A stretch of DNA of 59,841 bases, from NCBI GenBank assembly GCA_020438795.1, contig JAGQTY010000021.1, positions 1 through 59,841 of the forward strand, given 5' to 3'. The notes under the pieces are model-generated. The model searched no databases and was not told the DNA's origin. It was given only the letters and a program-made list of their open reading frames with translations. The DNA comes from Actinomycetota bacterium (GTDB lineage: Bacteria; Actinomycetota; Actinomycetes; S36-B12; GCA-2699445). Positions 33,874 through 42,373 of the stretch are shown one piece after another. The translations under genes and the position numbers were made by a program. The first letter of the stretch is position 1, and the number at the start of each line of letters is the position of its first letter.

Positions 33874-34320
33874 CTAGGCAGCTGACACGAACGGTGCCTG
33901 CTGTCGGTACTGCTGTGATTCGGCGATGCTGGCCACGGCGTGGGCGAGGTCGGCGCGTGGGATGCGACTGGATGGTCCGGGTCGGTGGGCATGGATGTAG
34001 ATCTTGCCGGTGGGTGGCTGGTCGGTGAGCCGTGGCGGGCGGACCAGGGTCCAGTCCCGGTCGCTGGCAGCCCACGCCCGGTATTCGTGGGCCTTGTCGG
34101 CGGCCATCGCTGCACCGAGGCGCTGCACCAGGAACGAGATGATCTTGTCCCGTAGGCCTTTCTGGTCGCCAGTAACGTCGATACCGGCGCCGCTGATCCC
34201 GACGTAGCGGGACACACCAGCCTGTTGCATTGCTGGGATGAGCGCGGCGGCGGTGCGGGTGTGCAGGTCGGAGTCCTTGCTGGTCGGCCCCAACGCAGAG
34301 ACGACCACATCAGCCCCAAC
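33874..34320 (-). pseudogene. 5'-truncated NAD(P)-binding (SDR/NmrA-like) gene fragment
   Basis: This is the C-terminal part of an atypical short-chain dehydrogenase/NAD(P)H-binding protein. It enters the fold in mid-domain with GADVVVSALGPTSKDSD and continues through AMQQAGVSRYVGISGAGID and WTLVRPPRLTDQPPTGKIYI to a normal C-terminus. The N-terminal Rossmann GxxGxxG segment is absent; upstream of 34320 the frame reads through antisense of an EAL gene. The truncation point coincides with that of the divergent EAL fragment, so one deletion removed both 5' ends and their promoters. Between this and the GGDEF pseudogene (33728-33873) nothing is seen. Confidence 0.8.
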
Positions 34321-34321
34321 C

Positions 34322-34879
34322 AGCAACTGGGTGCTCGCCGTCGAATCCGCCTGCCAGCACCTCGCCACCCTGCAAGCCTCGCCGCATGGCGGCAGCCAGT
34401 TCATCACCGTGAACGCCTCTGGCCAGTCCCTGTCCTACCGGTACCACCAACACGTCCAAGCCATGCTGGACCGCCACCAGATCACCGATCCGTCCGGGCT
34501 GGTCATCGAAGCCACCGAATCGGCGCAACTCGTCGCCACCGGCCGCATCATCCGAACCTTCCACAGCCTGAAGGAACTAGGCGTGCAACTAGCACTGGAC
34601 GACTTCGGGACCGGCTACGCATCCATCAAACTGCTGCAGGATCTGCCCCTGAACATCGTCAAGACCGACCGCAGCTTCCTGCCCCACACCCACAACGCCG
34701 ACAACAGCCCAGAGTTCTTCCAAACCATGCTGCACCTCATCGCCCTCACCGGAGCCCAGACCTGCATCGAAGGCGTGGAAACCCCCGAACAACACCAATG
34801 GCTCAGCAGCCTCACCGACGTCACCTACCTCCAAGGATTCCTCCTCGGCGAACCAGCACCCATCCAGACCACCAGCTGA
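34322..34879 (+). pseudogene. 5'-truncated EAL-domain (c-di-GMP phosphodiesterase) fragment
   Basis: This is the C-terminal two thirds of an EAL domain. It starts at SNWVLAVESACQHLATLQ, where intact proteins have the WVL..AC helix after the EAL motif. It keeps FITVNASGQSL, the ES pair in LVIEATESAQL, the LALDDFGTGYASIKLL metal motif, the Lys in IVKTDRSFL and the Glu in CIEGVETPEQ. The EAL signature itself and everything before it are lost at the same junction as the SDR fragment. Without the EAL Glu the product would be inactive even if translated. The original protein was probably a GGDEF-EAL or stand-alone EAL enzyme. Confidence 0.82.
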
Positions 34880-35195
34880 CACATGCCGAGAGGCGCCTCG
34901 GCACTCACTCGCCGAAGACGTTGGGATCACCAGGGATCGAACAGTCTGCCCACCAAGCCGAGCAGGGCACCGCAGCGATCAGCTGTGAGGCGCAGGCAGG
35001 GCACGCGGACGAACACCCCGGCTGGCGCAGCGCTTGTTGTCGGCTGTGTCCGCGATTGCCGGAAGTTGAGTGAGCAAGTTCCTGCCTGAGTCCCTGCGCC
35101 GATGGCGATCGGTCAGGATAGCCACAGGACCCATCTGATTCTCAAGAAGCGTGGCGTGGAGGTCGGGTGCGATCCTGCGATGGGATGGAGGTGCC
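34880..35195. other. Intergenic region upstream of the PAS-GGDEF gene
   Basis: I see no gene, repeat or confident promoter in these 316 bases. GGAGG at about 35186-35190 is the ribosome site of the next gene. Confidence 0.4.
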
Positions 35196-36977
35196 ATGGA
35201 CCATGATCGTCGGGCCTCGCAGCATCGCAGCGCGGATGAGGCCCTGTTCCGTGAGCTGATCGAGAACGCTTCGGACGCGATCGTGGTGGTCAACGAGTCC
35301 GGGATCATCAGGCTGGTGAACCGGCAGGTGGAACCGCTGCTGGGCTGGAAACGCGAGGAACTGGTCGGGCGGCACGTGGAAACCCTGATTCCGGAGCAGG
35401 CTCGCGGCCGGCACCCCACCTTCCGGCAACGCTATCTGCAGGACCCCGAACCCCGACCAATGGGTGCTATGGCCCAGTTGGCGGCCCTCACCAAGGACGG
35501 CAACGAGATCCCGGTGGACATCTCCTTGTCGCCGATGCGCAGCGGCGGCGAGTTGCTGGTTTCGGCGGCCATCCGCGATATCCGGGAGCGACAACGCGTG
35601 GACGCCTTGTTCCGCGGCCTGCTGGAAGCAGCCCCGGACATGATCGTGGTCGTCAACGCCGACGGTGATATTCAACTGGTGAACCGGCAAGTCGAACGCG
35701 TCCTGGGCTGGGACCGCTCCGAACTGGTCGGGCAGTCGGTGGAAACACTGCTACCCAGCCGGTTCCGAGCCGGACACCCCGCCTTGCGGCGCGGGTTCAT
35801 GGAATCCCCCGGGGTACGGCCCATGGGCGTCGCTCGAGTGCTCGAGGCCCTGCGGCGAGACGGCTCGGAGCTGCCGGTCGAGGTGTACCTGTCACCACTG
35901 GAGACCGACCAAGGAACCCTGGTGATCGCCGCCTTACGAGATGTCACCGAACAACGCCGCGTCAGGCAGGAGATCCGGGAGCTGAACGAGTCGCTGGAAC
36001 GCCGAGTGATGGACCGCGCCGAAGAACTGGCAGCCAGTGAACGCCGATTCCGCGCCGCGTTCGAATCCGCCCCCATCGGCGAAGCCCTGATCGCGTTGAG
36101 CCTCAACAAGGAGCCGTTCATCCGCGACGTCAACCACGCCTTCGAGACGCTCATCGGTGCCGACCGGCGAGAATGCGTCGACCGGTCACTGCTGGAACTC
36201 GTCCATGCCGACGACCGCGCAGCCGTGGAACAGGCCCTGGCCGCCGACCCCGAACTGTCCAAACCATTGCGGCTGGACTGCCGCATCGGCACCATCGGAG
36301 TGCAGCGCTGGGCGCGGCTCACCATCAGCCGCTTCGACGACGCCGAGTCCGACGGCCTCCTGCAGGTCGAGGACGTCACCGCACAGGTGGCCGCCGAGGA
36401 GCAATTGCGCTATCAAGCCCTCCACGACCCGCTGACCGGGCTGGCCAACCGCACCCTCATCCGTGACCGCATCCGCCAAGCGCTCCGCGAATCTGGCGAG
36501 CGACCCGTCGCCGTCCTGTACGTCGACCTCGATGGCTTCAAGGACGTGAACGACCAGTACGGACACACCGCTGGCGACGACGTCCTGGTCAGCGTGGCGC
36601 GAGCCCTCGAAGGCGCCATCCGACCCGGCGACACCCTCGGTCGCCTCGGCGGTGACGAGTTCGTTGTCGTCTGCCCGGCACTCTTCGACCCCGCAGACGC
36701 AGCCCCCATCGCCCAACGCCTGGTCGCCGCCGTCGAGAGGACCCGAGCCACACCAAGCAACGACGAAGAACCACCAGAGATAGCAGTCACCGCCAGCGTC
36801 GGCGCCTACGTGGCAACAACCAACCACAGCGACCCCGACCAGCTCCTCGACCAGGCCGACACCGCGCTCTACGCCGCCAAACAAGCCGGCGGCGGCCGCT
36901 ACCACGTCAACCAGAACGGGCTCCCAGAACCTCGACAAGGCGACGAGACCAGCCCCAAGCCCGAACAGCCGAGATGA
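35196..36977 (+). CDS. Soluble PAS-PAS-PAS-GGDEF diguanylate cyclase
   Basis: This 593-residue cytoplasmic sensor makes c-di-GMP. Two closely similar PAS domains lie at residues about 15-125 and 130-250; compare IENASDAIVVVNESGIIRLV with LEAAPDMIVVVNADGDIQLV, which suggests internal duplication. A coiled linker (RQEIRELNESLERRVMDRAE) and a third, different PAS (about 285-395) follow. The GGDEF domain begins near 410 (LHDPLTGLANRTLIRDRI) with intact RLGGDEFVVV. The inhibitory I-site RPGD stands five residues before it, so product feedback is likely. ATG at 35196 has GGAGG five bases upstream. It is the only intact c-di-GMP gene of three in this 5-kb region. Confidence 0.93.
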   Translation: MDHDRRASQHRSADEALFRELIENASDAIVVVNESGIIRLVNRQVEPLLGWKREELVGRHVETLIPEQARGRHPTFRQRYLQDPEPRPMGAMAQLAALTKDGNEIPVDISLSPMRSGGELLVSAAIRDIRERQRVDALFRGLLEAAPDMIVVVNADGDIQLVNRQVERVLGWDRSELVGQSVETLLPSRFRAGHPALRRGFMESPGVRPMGVARVLEALRRDGSELPVEVYLSPLETDQGTLVIAALRDVTEQRRVRQEIRELNESLERRVMDRAEELAASERRFRAAFESAPIGEALIALSLNKEPFIRDVNHAFETLIGADRRECVDRSLLELVHADDRAAVEQALAADPELSKPLRLDCRIGTIGVQRWARLTISRFDDAESDGLLQVEDVTAQVAAEEQLRYQALHDPLTGLANRTLIRDRIRQALRESGERPVAVLYVDLDGFKDVNDQYGHTAGDDVLVSVARALEGAIRPGDTLGRLGGDEFVVVCPALFDPADAAPIAQRLVAAVERTRATPSNDEEPPEIAVTASVGAYVATTNHSDPDQLLDQADTALYAAKQAGGGRYHVNQNGLPEPRQGDETSPKPEQPR

Positions 36978-37383
36978 ATCAACCGAGACAACAGCCGCCC
37001 TAGCCAACCCCGACAGCACCATCTCGCACCCTCGACAGACATCCAACGAAGCACTGCAAACAGAGCACCCTAAGCGACATCGACGCCAAGGAGTCGATCC
37101 CGACAGTTCAGCGACTAGCGACCTGGATCCTGATCTGCCGTTGACGACTGTTCCTGCACGGCGGAAGGCTGTGCGCTAGTTGGCGGGCAACCTTGGACTG
37201 TTTCACCCTCTCGTACATCAGTCCTCTGTGACCACCGGAGTCACTCAAGGTGGGACCGGGACTGTTCGATCTTGGGCATCCGATCAAGAAGCCCGCTACA
37301 GGCTCGAAAGCATTGTCGACAGTGGCGTGATCCGGTCGTTCCGTGGCAGGTGTCACAGCAGTACTCCAAGGACATAGGCAAGG
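36978..37383. other. Intergenic region with a degenerate repeat
   Basis: No gene is supported. It contains the second copy of the dispersed repeat and leads into the truncated secreted-protein fragment, so it may be a scar left by a lost mobile element. Confidence 0.4.
37098..37171 (+). repeat. Degenerate dispersed repeat, copy 2
   Basis: Similar to 6820-6892. CTGCCGTTGAC at 37135-37145 is identical and the following GTTCCTGCACGGCGGAAGGC matches with small gaps. Both copies lie in gene-free DNA next to accessory or broken genes. This fits a transposon-end remnant, though no terminal repeat or transposase is found with either copy. Confidence 0.4.
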
Positions 37384-37955
37384 CTCAGGGGTCACGTCCG
37401 GATGTCGCCGCCGCCTACCCTGGCTACGGCGATCGGCACGGCTACGCGAACGTCATCAACCTTCCCATGTACGGGAACGTCACCGTGGACGTGTATGCGA
37501 TCAACATCGGCCCCGGCGGTAACAAACACCTCGGCCGCAAAACCATCCACGTCGCCCCTACGCCCGAACCAACCCTGCCTACGAAACCAGCCCCGCGCCC
37601 GAGGCCGACCACACCGGCTAATCCCAATCCGAGGCAACCAACCGATCCCAATCCGACTGCTCCAGGAACTGGGACACCTGAACCGAGCCTTACCCAGATG
37701 GTGGTGAAGGCCAAAGGAGTCAAGAAGCGGTCCAATCTGCGGATCAACGTGAATCCCAACCAGGCCAGCAAGAGCTACAAGGTCAAGGTGTTCAAGAAGG
37801 TCCGCGGCGAGTGGAAGAGAGTCCGCATCTTACGTACGAGAGGTACCCGTGATGTGGTCACCGTGAACCAGCCTAAAGGGAAGTACAAGGTGAAAGACCC
37901 CCGGCAGCATGGCCTCAACGGAGGTAGGAGCAGGCAGGTTCGCCTTCTGCGCTGA
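37384..37955 (+). pseudogene. Fragment of a secreted actinobacterial surface protein
   Basis: The recognisable part starts at about 37390 with SRPDVAAAYPGYGDRHGYAN and VTVDVYAINIGPGGNKHLG. It resembles a repeat found at the C-terminal side of secreted amidase- and peptidase-type proteins in actinobacteria (RPDVAAAYPGYG..HGF, YAINVGPG). A Pro/Thr/Asn linker (PTPEPTLPTKP to TGTPEPS) and a basic beta-rich C-terminal domain (MVVKAKGVKKRSNLRINV, YKVKVFKKVRGEWKRVRI) follow. There is no signal peptide and no natural start, and the sense before 37390 is lost. It is therefore the tail of a larger exported protein. A short stand-alone gene is less likely. Confidence 0.55.
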
Positions 37956-38456
37956 GTCTGCTTTCCGGAGTGGATGAGAGGATCTGCCAATCGGAGTCCA
38001 TAGTGCTGGCAGCGCTTGGCCACCGACGCGTGCTACGGATCCGAGCGGCACTCCGACTTCGGTACCCGGGCTCCACCTTCACATCTCCCGACCCATTGGA
38101 CAGAACCCCATTGCCCTCTGTCGGCCGAAGGCCTCTCCAATCCGCGGGTGCGTCCCGCTTAGCTGTCCCAGGGTCGAGACGAGCGTGGCATCCTGCGATC
38201 GTCTGTTGTCGATCGACGTCCGCCGTCCTCCCTGAACCTATCGACAGGAGTAGGCTGGAGGCGTCGGGCACCGAAGTGGGCAACCGCATGAACCGCCCGT
38301 GTCAGAGTCGGAGTACGGGGGCTGATCGCATGCGAAGTCGCTGCGTATACCGGCCCTATACACTGACTGCCTCGCGCAGCCGTTCGGGTGCGGGGGAGCG
38401 GGTTCAGTGTTCATCCCCCCGCTACTCAGCGTATGTTCACGTCAGTGAACTATAGA
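37956..38456. other. Gene-free stretch
   Basis: No supported gene; the long frames on both strands have no family features. A small palindrome, GTTCAC (38435-38440) and GTGAAC (38445-38450) with a GTCA loop, lies just before the terminator-like hairpin. Confidence 0.4.
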
Positions 38457-38489
38457 ACTGGCCGGTCCGGGTCCTCCGGGTCGGCCAGT
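38457..38489 (-). terminator. Stem-loop downstream of the lipoprotein gene
   Basis: ACTGGCCG (38457-38464) and CGGCCAGT (38482-38489) form a perfect 8-bp stem with a GC-rich 17-base loop region that can pair further (TCCGGG and its neighbours). It lies about 60 bp past the stop of the minus-strand lipoprotein gene. There is no clear T-run, as is common for actinobacterial terminators. Confidence 0.5.
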
Positions 38490-38547
38490 GGCCATTTCGG
38501 GGCCCGTTGGGGCCGAGCAATGGAGGTCGTGGTGTCGGCGATGTCAG

Positions 38548-39090
38548 CTAGCTGCCCGAATCCTTCACAATATAGACGGCAATGGCATTGTCGTTCCCGG
38601 ACGTGCTGACGGTGCAGGCGAGCGCAGGGTTCTGGGCGCTACAACTGAATGAATTGCCACCAGCGTAGGGATCATCGAAGTTCAACGTGATCTGTGTGTC
38701 GTTGGGATTCTGTGGTGTTCCTAGGTATCCGGTGCCCTCAGCGCCCGTGAGGAATCCATCAGACTCCACTTCGACCAGGCCCTTTCCCGTAAAGGCAACG
38801 AGGGAACCGCTACTCCCTCCAACGTTGTCCTCCAGCCACAGTTCGCCATGGTCTATGGTCCAGATGTCCGTGTCGAACTGTAGTTCCTGTGAACTGCAGT
38901 TGATCATGATGACGTTGACTGTACGGTCTGCATCGGGACCGTTGTTCCACGTAGGGGGATAGCTCGTGTCACATACAGTGGTCGCATCCGGTCGGGCGTC
39001 CTCACTCGGTCCAGTTCCCGTATTGGCGCAAGCGACGAGCACTACAGCAGATGCGCCGACGAGCAGGCCAGTGCTCACTATCGATTTCAT
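38548..39090 (-). CDS. Secreted lipoprotein of unknown function
   Basis: This is a 180-residue predicted lipoprotein. The signal peptide MKSIVSTGLLVGASAVVLVAC ends in the lipobox VLVAC, with lipidation expected at Cys21. The mature part is acidic and Asn/Ser/Gly-rich with four further cysteines (TTVCDTSYPP, MINCSSQEL, FSCSAQ, ALACTVS), probably forming two disulfides in an all-beta domain. No family is recognised. It stands alone between gene-free regions. The lipobox and start are clear; function is not. Confidence 0.75.
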   Translation of the reverse strand: MKSIVSTGLLVGASAVVLVACANTGTGPSEDARPDATTVCDTSYPPTWNNGPDADRTVNVIMINCSSQELQFDTDIWTIDHGELWLEDNVGGSSGSLVAFTGKGLVEVESDGFLTGAEGTGYLGTPQNPNDTQITLNFDDPYAGGNSFSCSAQNPALACTVSTSGNDNAIAVYIVKDSGS

Positions 39091-39367
39091 ATTCCCTGCC
39101 GTACCCCTGGGGATTGCCTACAAACCGGTATCCAGGGGGGATATGGCAAAGCTGTCGCAAAGAGCAGGGTGGTGTCAATACAGAGCACCTCCCGAGGGAA
39201 GCTCAGGAGCGCGGCTCGCCTTCGACGTGGCCCGGCAACGAGCGGGTGGCATTCAACGGCTAGCGAGGTTGGTTGAGATGCTGCTGGCCTGGGGGTGTAC
39301 GAATCCCCAGTGCATCGCCGCCACTCGGACGTTGGCTGGCATCTGCCGGTGTCGGTAACCTCAACGT
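39091..39367. other. Divergent intergenic region
   Basis: About 277 bp separate the minus-strand lipoprotein from the plus-strand acetyltransferase. No other gene is seen. TAACCT at 39357-39362 could be the -10 box of the acetyltransferase gene, with a near-leaderless start. Confidence 0.35.
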
Positions 39368-39829
39368 GTGGCATCTGTGATACGGCACGCTTCGCAGCGA
39401 GACATCGCTGCTGTCGCCCGTCTCCTCCACGAATTCAACAGTGAATTCCACCAGCCATCTCCAGGGGTGCCCTGGCTCGCCGAGCGGGTCCAGTCGCTGC
39501 TCGAGGAGGACGTGCAGGTTCTTGTTGCTGGCGACACGGCGCCTGTTGGGGTTGTGGTGATGCGCTTTCGAGAGGCGCTGTGGTCGACAGGCCAGGAGTG
39601 CTACCTGGCCGAGCTGTACGTGACCCCGGATGAGCGGGGCCATGGCCACGGCCGCCGACTGATGCTGGCCGCGATGCAGGTGGCGCGGCAACGAGGCGCG
39701 GTGACCATGGATCTGGGAACAGCCCACGATGACGTCGCCGCGAGGTCACTGTATGAGAGCCTGGGTTTTCGGAACACTGACAGCCCAACCGGCGGCTCAG
39801 TCAACTACTTCTACGAGCGCGAGCTCTGA
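39368..39829 (+). CDS. GNAT-family N-acetyltransferase
   Basis: This 153-residue protein has a complete GNAT fold. It opens with SVIRHASQRDIAAVARLL. The core beta-4 strand ECYLAELYVTPDERGHGHGRRLM carries the acetyl-CoA pyrophosphate loop (R-G-H-G-H-G), and LGTAHDDVAARSLYESLGF is the C-terminal half. The GTG start (39368) lacks a ribosome site and may be leaderless, judging by TAACCT just upstream. The acceptor substrate is unknown, with small molecules or protein N-termini both possible. Confidence 0.88.
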   Translation: MASVIRHASQRDIAAVARLLHEFNSEFHQPSPGVPWLAERVQSLLEEDVQVLVAGDTAPVGVVVMRFREALWSTGQECYLAELYVTPDERGHGHGRRLMLAAMQVARQRGAVTMDLGTAHDDVAARSLYESLGFRNTDSPTGGSVNYFYEREL

Positions 39830-40193
39830 CGATCCACAGCCATTCCGTAGCACGATTCGGTGCCTGTCCGGAATGCTGTTCGGATCCGAGGATTGCCCCG
39901 TCACCACGGACGCGTTCTATGAATGCCTCGGATGCGCGGGCCGCCCGTTGTGAGCGCCCTGGGCAAGTGGGACTTGCCGCTCGCGGCCCAGCGGTTCGCT
40001 TTCTGGATGAGCACAATACTGCACAGTCAGTCGCGCTATGTAGTCGTGCTTGTTCACCCTGTCGTCTGTGAGGAAGCTCACCGCCCACGACGTCGCCATT
40101 TCCCGAGTAGCTCGCGCAGACTCTTATGAAAAGCCTGACAGTGAGCGCCTTTCCGGACTTCCTATCAGGGGTAGGCGAGGAAACGGGGTTCTT
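39830..40193. other. Region upstream of the moxR operon
   Basis: No gene is supported in these 364 bases. A stem-loop GGCAAGT (39962-39968), loop GGG, ACTTGCC (39972-39978) lies within it. The promoter of the long downstream operon must be here; no confident -35/-10 pair stands out. Confidence 0.4.
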
Positions 40194-41240
40194 GTGAGTA
40201 TCGGTTCCGTGTCGGACGCTCAGCCCGCAGCGCCGCTGACGGGCGGTTGGGGAGTGGACAGTACCACGGGTCCCAGCGAGGACCGAGTGCAATGGTTCCA
40301 GCAGCAGTTCGGGGCTTTGCTCGCCAACCTCGAAGTAGCGATCCAGGGCAAGCGGGACGTTCTCGTCGATGTGCTCACGTGCCTGCTGAGCGAGGGCCAT
40401 CTGTTGCTCGAGGATGTGCCCGGGGTGGGGAAGACCAGCATTGCGCGGTCGCTGGCCGCGTCGATTCACGGAAGTTGGGCCAGGGTGCAGTTCACCCCGG
40501 ACCTACTGCCCTCAGATGTTGTCGGTACGACGGTCTACCGCCAGGCCGCGGAGCAGTTCGAGTTCCACCCGGGGCCGGTGTTCCACAACCTGGTGATCGC
40601 CGATGAGATCAACCGGTCTTCACCCAAGACGCAGTCAGCGCTGCTTGAGGTGATGGGGGAGCGGCAGGTGTCGGTGGACGGCCACACGAGGCCCGTTCCG
40701 CGTCCCTTCATGGTTGTGGCCACTCAGAATCCGATCGATCTGGCCGGTACCTATCGCCTGCCCGAGGCGCAGACCGACAGGTTCCTGATGCGCGTCTCGG
40801 TGGGATACCCGGATCCGATTGATGAAGCGGCGATCCTGGCCACCCATGGCGCGGCTTCTCCTGTTGAGGGTCTTGGTGCTGTCACGTCAGTGGGTGACGT
40901 TCAGGCAATGATCGGTGTGGCAGAGGCCATCGCCGTGGAGCCGAGTATCCAGCAGTACATCGTGGCCCTGGCTCACGCGACCCGCAACGATCCCCGGCTG
41001 CGCCTTGGCGTCTCACCTCGGGGGACGTTGGCGATACAGCGAGCCGCCCGGACCAGGGCTGCGGCCTGGGGCCGGACCTATGTCAGTCCTGATGACATCA
41101 AGCATCTGGCCCACTCGGTGTGGGCCCATCGGCTGGTGCTGACCACCGAGGCTGATCTGGATGCCATGTCCGCCGGGACGATCATCACCGACATCTTGAA
41201 TCGCACGCCTGTGGCACTCGGCCAGGGGGCCGGCACGTGA
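40194..41240 (+). CDS. MoxR-family AAA+ ATPase
   Basis: This 348-residue ATPase opens the long operon. The N-terminal 40 residues are variable. The AAA+ core has LLLEDVPGVGKTSIARSL (Walker A), LVIADEINRSSPKTQSALLE (Walker B and MoxR signature), MVVATQNPIDLAGTYRLPEAQ (sensor 1) and LGVSPRGTLAIQRAART (C-terminal lid). MoxR proteins act as chaperones for the assembly of metal- or VWA-containing complexes and nearly always pair with a DUF58 protein, as here (4-bp overlap). GTG at 40194 is chosen because the preceding codons lack conservation; a second GTG follows at 40209. It corresponds to the AAA-ATP gene of bifidobacterial PFNA clusters. Confidence 0.92.
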   Translation: MSIGSVSDAQPAAPLTGGWGVDSTTGPSEDRVQWFQQQFGALLANLEVAIQGKRDVLVDVLTCLLSEGHLLLEDVPGVGKTSIARSLAASIHGSWARVQFTPDLLPSDVVGTTVYRQAAEQFEFHPGPVFHNLVIADEINRSSPKTQSALLEVMGERQVSVDGHTRPVPRPFMVVATQNPIDLAGTYRLPEAQTDRFLMRVSVGYPDPIDEAAILATHGAASPVEGLGAVTSVGDVQAMIGVAEAIAVEPSIQQYIVALAHATRNDPRLRLGVSPRGTLAIQRAARTRAAAWGRTYVSPDDIKHLAHSVWAHRLVLTTEADLDAMSAGTIITDILNRTPVALGQGAGT

Positions 41241-42373
41241 TCACGGCCACCGGCTGGACAGTCGGCGCAATCGCTGCTTTCCTGACCGGTGGCGGGCTGC
41301 TGGTCGGTCAGGCCCCAGTGATTGCATTGGGGGCGATCGGTCTCTTCTCGCTGGCCGGAGCGTGGGCGTGGACGCTTCGCCGCTACAGCTTCACCGTTGC
41401 CAGGACACTGGACTCGCCGAGGGTGGCCGTCGGCGGGGAGGTCGTGAGCCGCGCCGTCCTGACCAACGTCGGCCGCAGTCGTGCTCCGGGCATGATGCTG
41501 CTGGACCGTGTCGGTGAGCAGACGATCGTCAGCGGCATCGGCGCAGTACCGCCGAACGGCTCGCAGACCATCAGGCATGTCCTGCCAACAATGCAGCGCG
41601 GGGTCCTGCCGGTCGGCCCAATCCAGATTCAACGTAGCGACCCGTTGGGTCTGGTCAGGCGCACGCGCGGCTACGGCGAGGAGTCCTGCTTGCGTGTGCA
41701 TCCCAGGGTCATTCCGCTGGAGTTGCCTCCCGTCGGTCTCGACCGCAGCCTCGATGGAGACGGGCTGAACGAATTGCGGGGCGACATGCAGTTCGACTCG
41801 CTTCGCGAGTATGTTCCCGGCGACGACGTCCGCCGGATTCACTGGCGGTCCTCAGCTCGCTCGGCCACGCTGCTGGTACGCGAGCACGTGGACGTCTGCC
41901 AGCCGGCGACGACCGTCATGCTTGATAACCGCGAGGCGGTGTGGTCCAGCGATGACGCCTTCGAGCACGCGGTCGCTGCCGCCACATCCCTCGCCTTTGC
42001 GTCGGCGCGCTCGGGTCACCCGACGTTACTGCAGACCCTGTCGGATGCCTGCCAACCCCGGCGGGGGGATCTCGGCGAGCTCCTCGATTTCGCGTCAGAA
42101 ATCTCCCGCGCCGTGGGAACCGAGCGACCAGGTCCCGTCCTGGAACGAGTGGGGAGGTCGACGCTCAGCGACCTGTTGGTGTTCATCACCGGTGACCTCG
42201 ACGCGCCGTCCGCGCGCGAGGTCGCCGCCGTCACCGCCGGTTGGCTGAACCGCACCTGCGTCACCTTCGGCACTGCGGATTCGCAGGTCCCAGCAGGGGT
42301 GCCGACCATTGCGGCCCAGCAGGTCGGCGATTTCGTGCGGGCGTGGTCCAGGCGTGTCGAGGTGGCGGCATGA
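41237..42373 (+). CDS. DUF58 protein, MoxR partner
   Basis: This 378-residue protein has two N-terminal membrane helices (about residues 8-50), a beta-rich extracellular or juxtamembrane stretch (SPRVAVGGEVVSRAVLTNVG), and the DUF58 hallmark LREYVPGDDVRRIHWRSSAR near residue 200, followed by a VWA-like fold (TTVMLDNREAVWSSDDAFEHA). Such proteins cooperate with MoxR ATPases. The GTG start overlaps moxR by four bases and the stop overlaps the next gene by ATGA, so stoichiometric expression is expected. Confidence 0.9.
   Translation: MITATGWTVGAIAAFLTGGGLLVGQAPVIALGAIGLFSLAGAWAWTLRRYSFTVARTLDSPRVAVGGEVVSRAVLTNVGRSRAPGMMLLDRVGEQTIVSGIGAVPPNGSQTIRHVLPTMQRGVLPVGPIQIQRSDPLGLVRRTRGYGEESCLRVHPRVIPLELPPVGLDRSLDGDGLNELRGDMQFDSLREYVPGDDVRRIHWRSSARSATLLVREHVDVCQPATTVMLDNREAVWSSDDAFEHAVAAATSLAFASARSGHPTLLQTLSDACQPRRGDLGELLDFASEISRAVGTERPGPVLERVGRSTLSDLLVFITGDLDAPSAREVAAVTAGWLNRTCVTFGTADSQVPAGVPTIAAQQVGDFVRAWSRRVEVAA

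Noticed and set aside
37970..38455. 161-residue frame in the gene-free stretch after the secreted-protein fragment
   Set aside because: No ribosome site, no domain, basic and Ser/Arg-rich composition, and competing frames on the minus strand.
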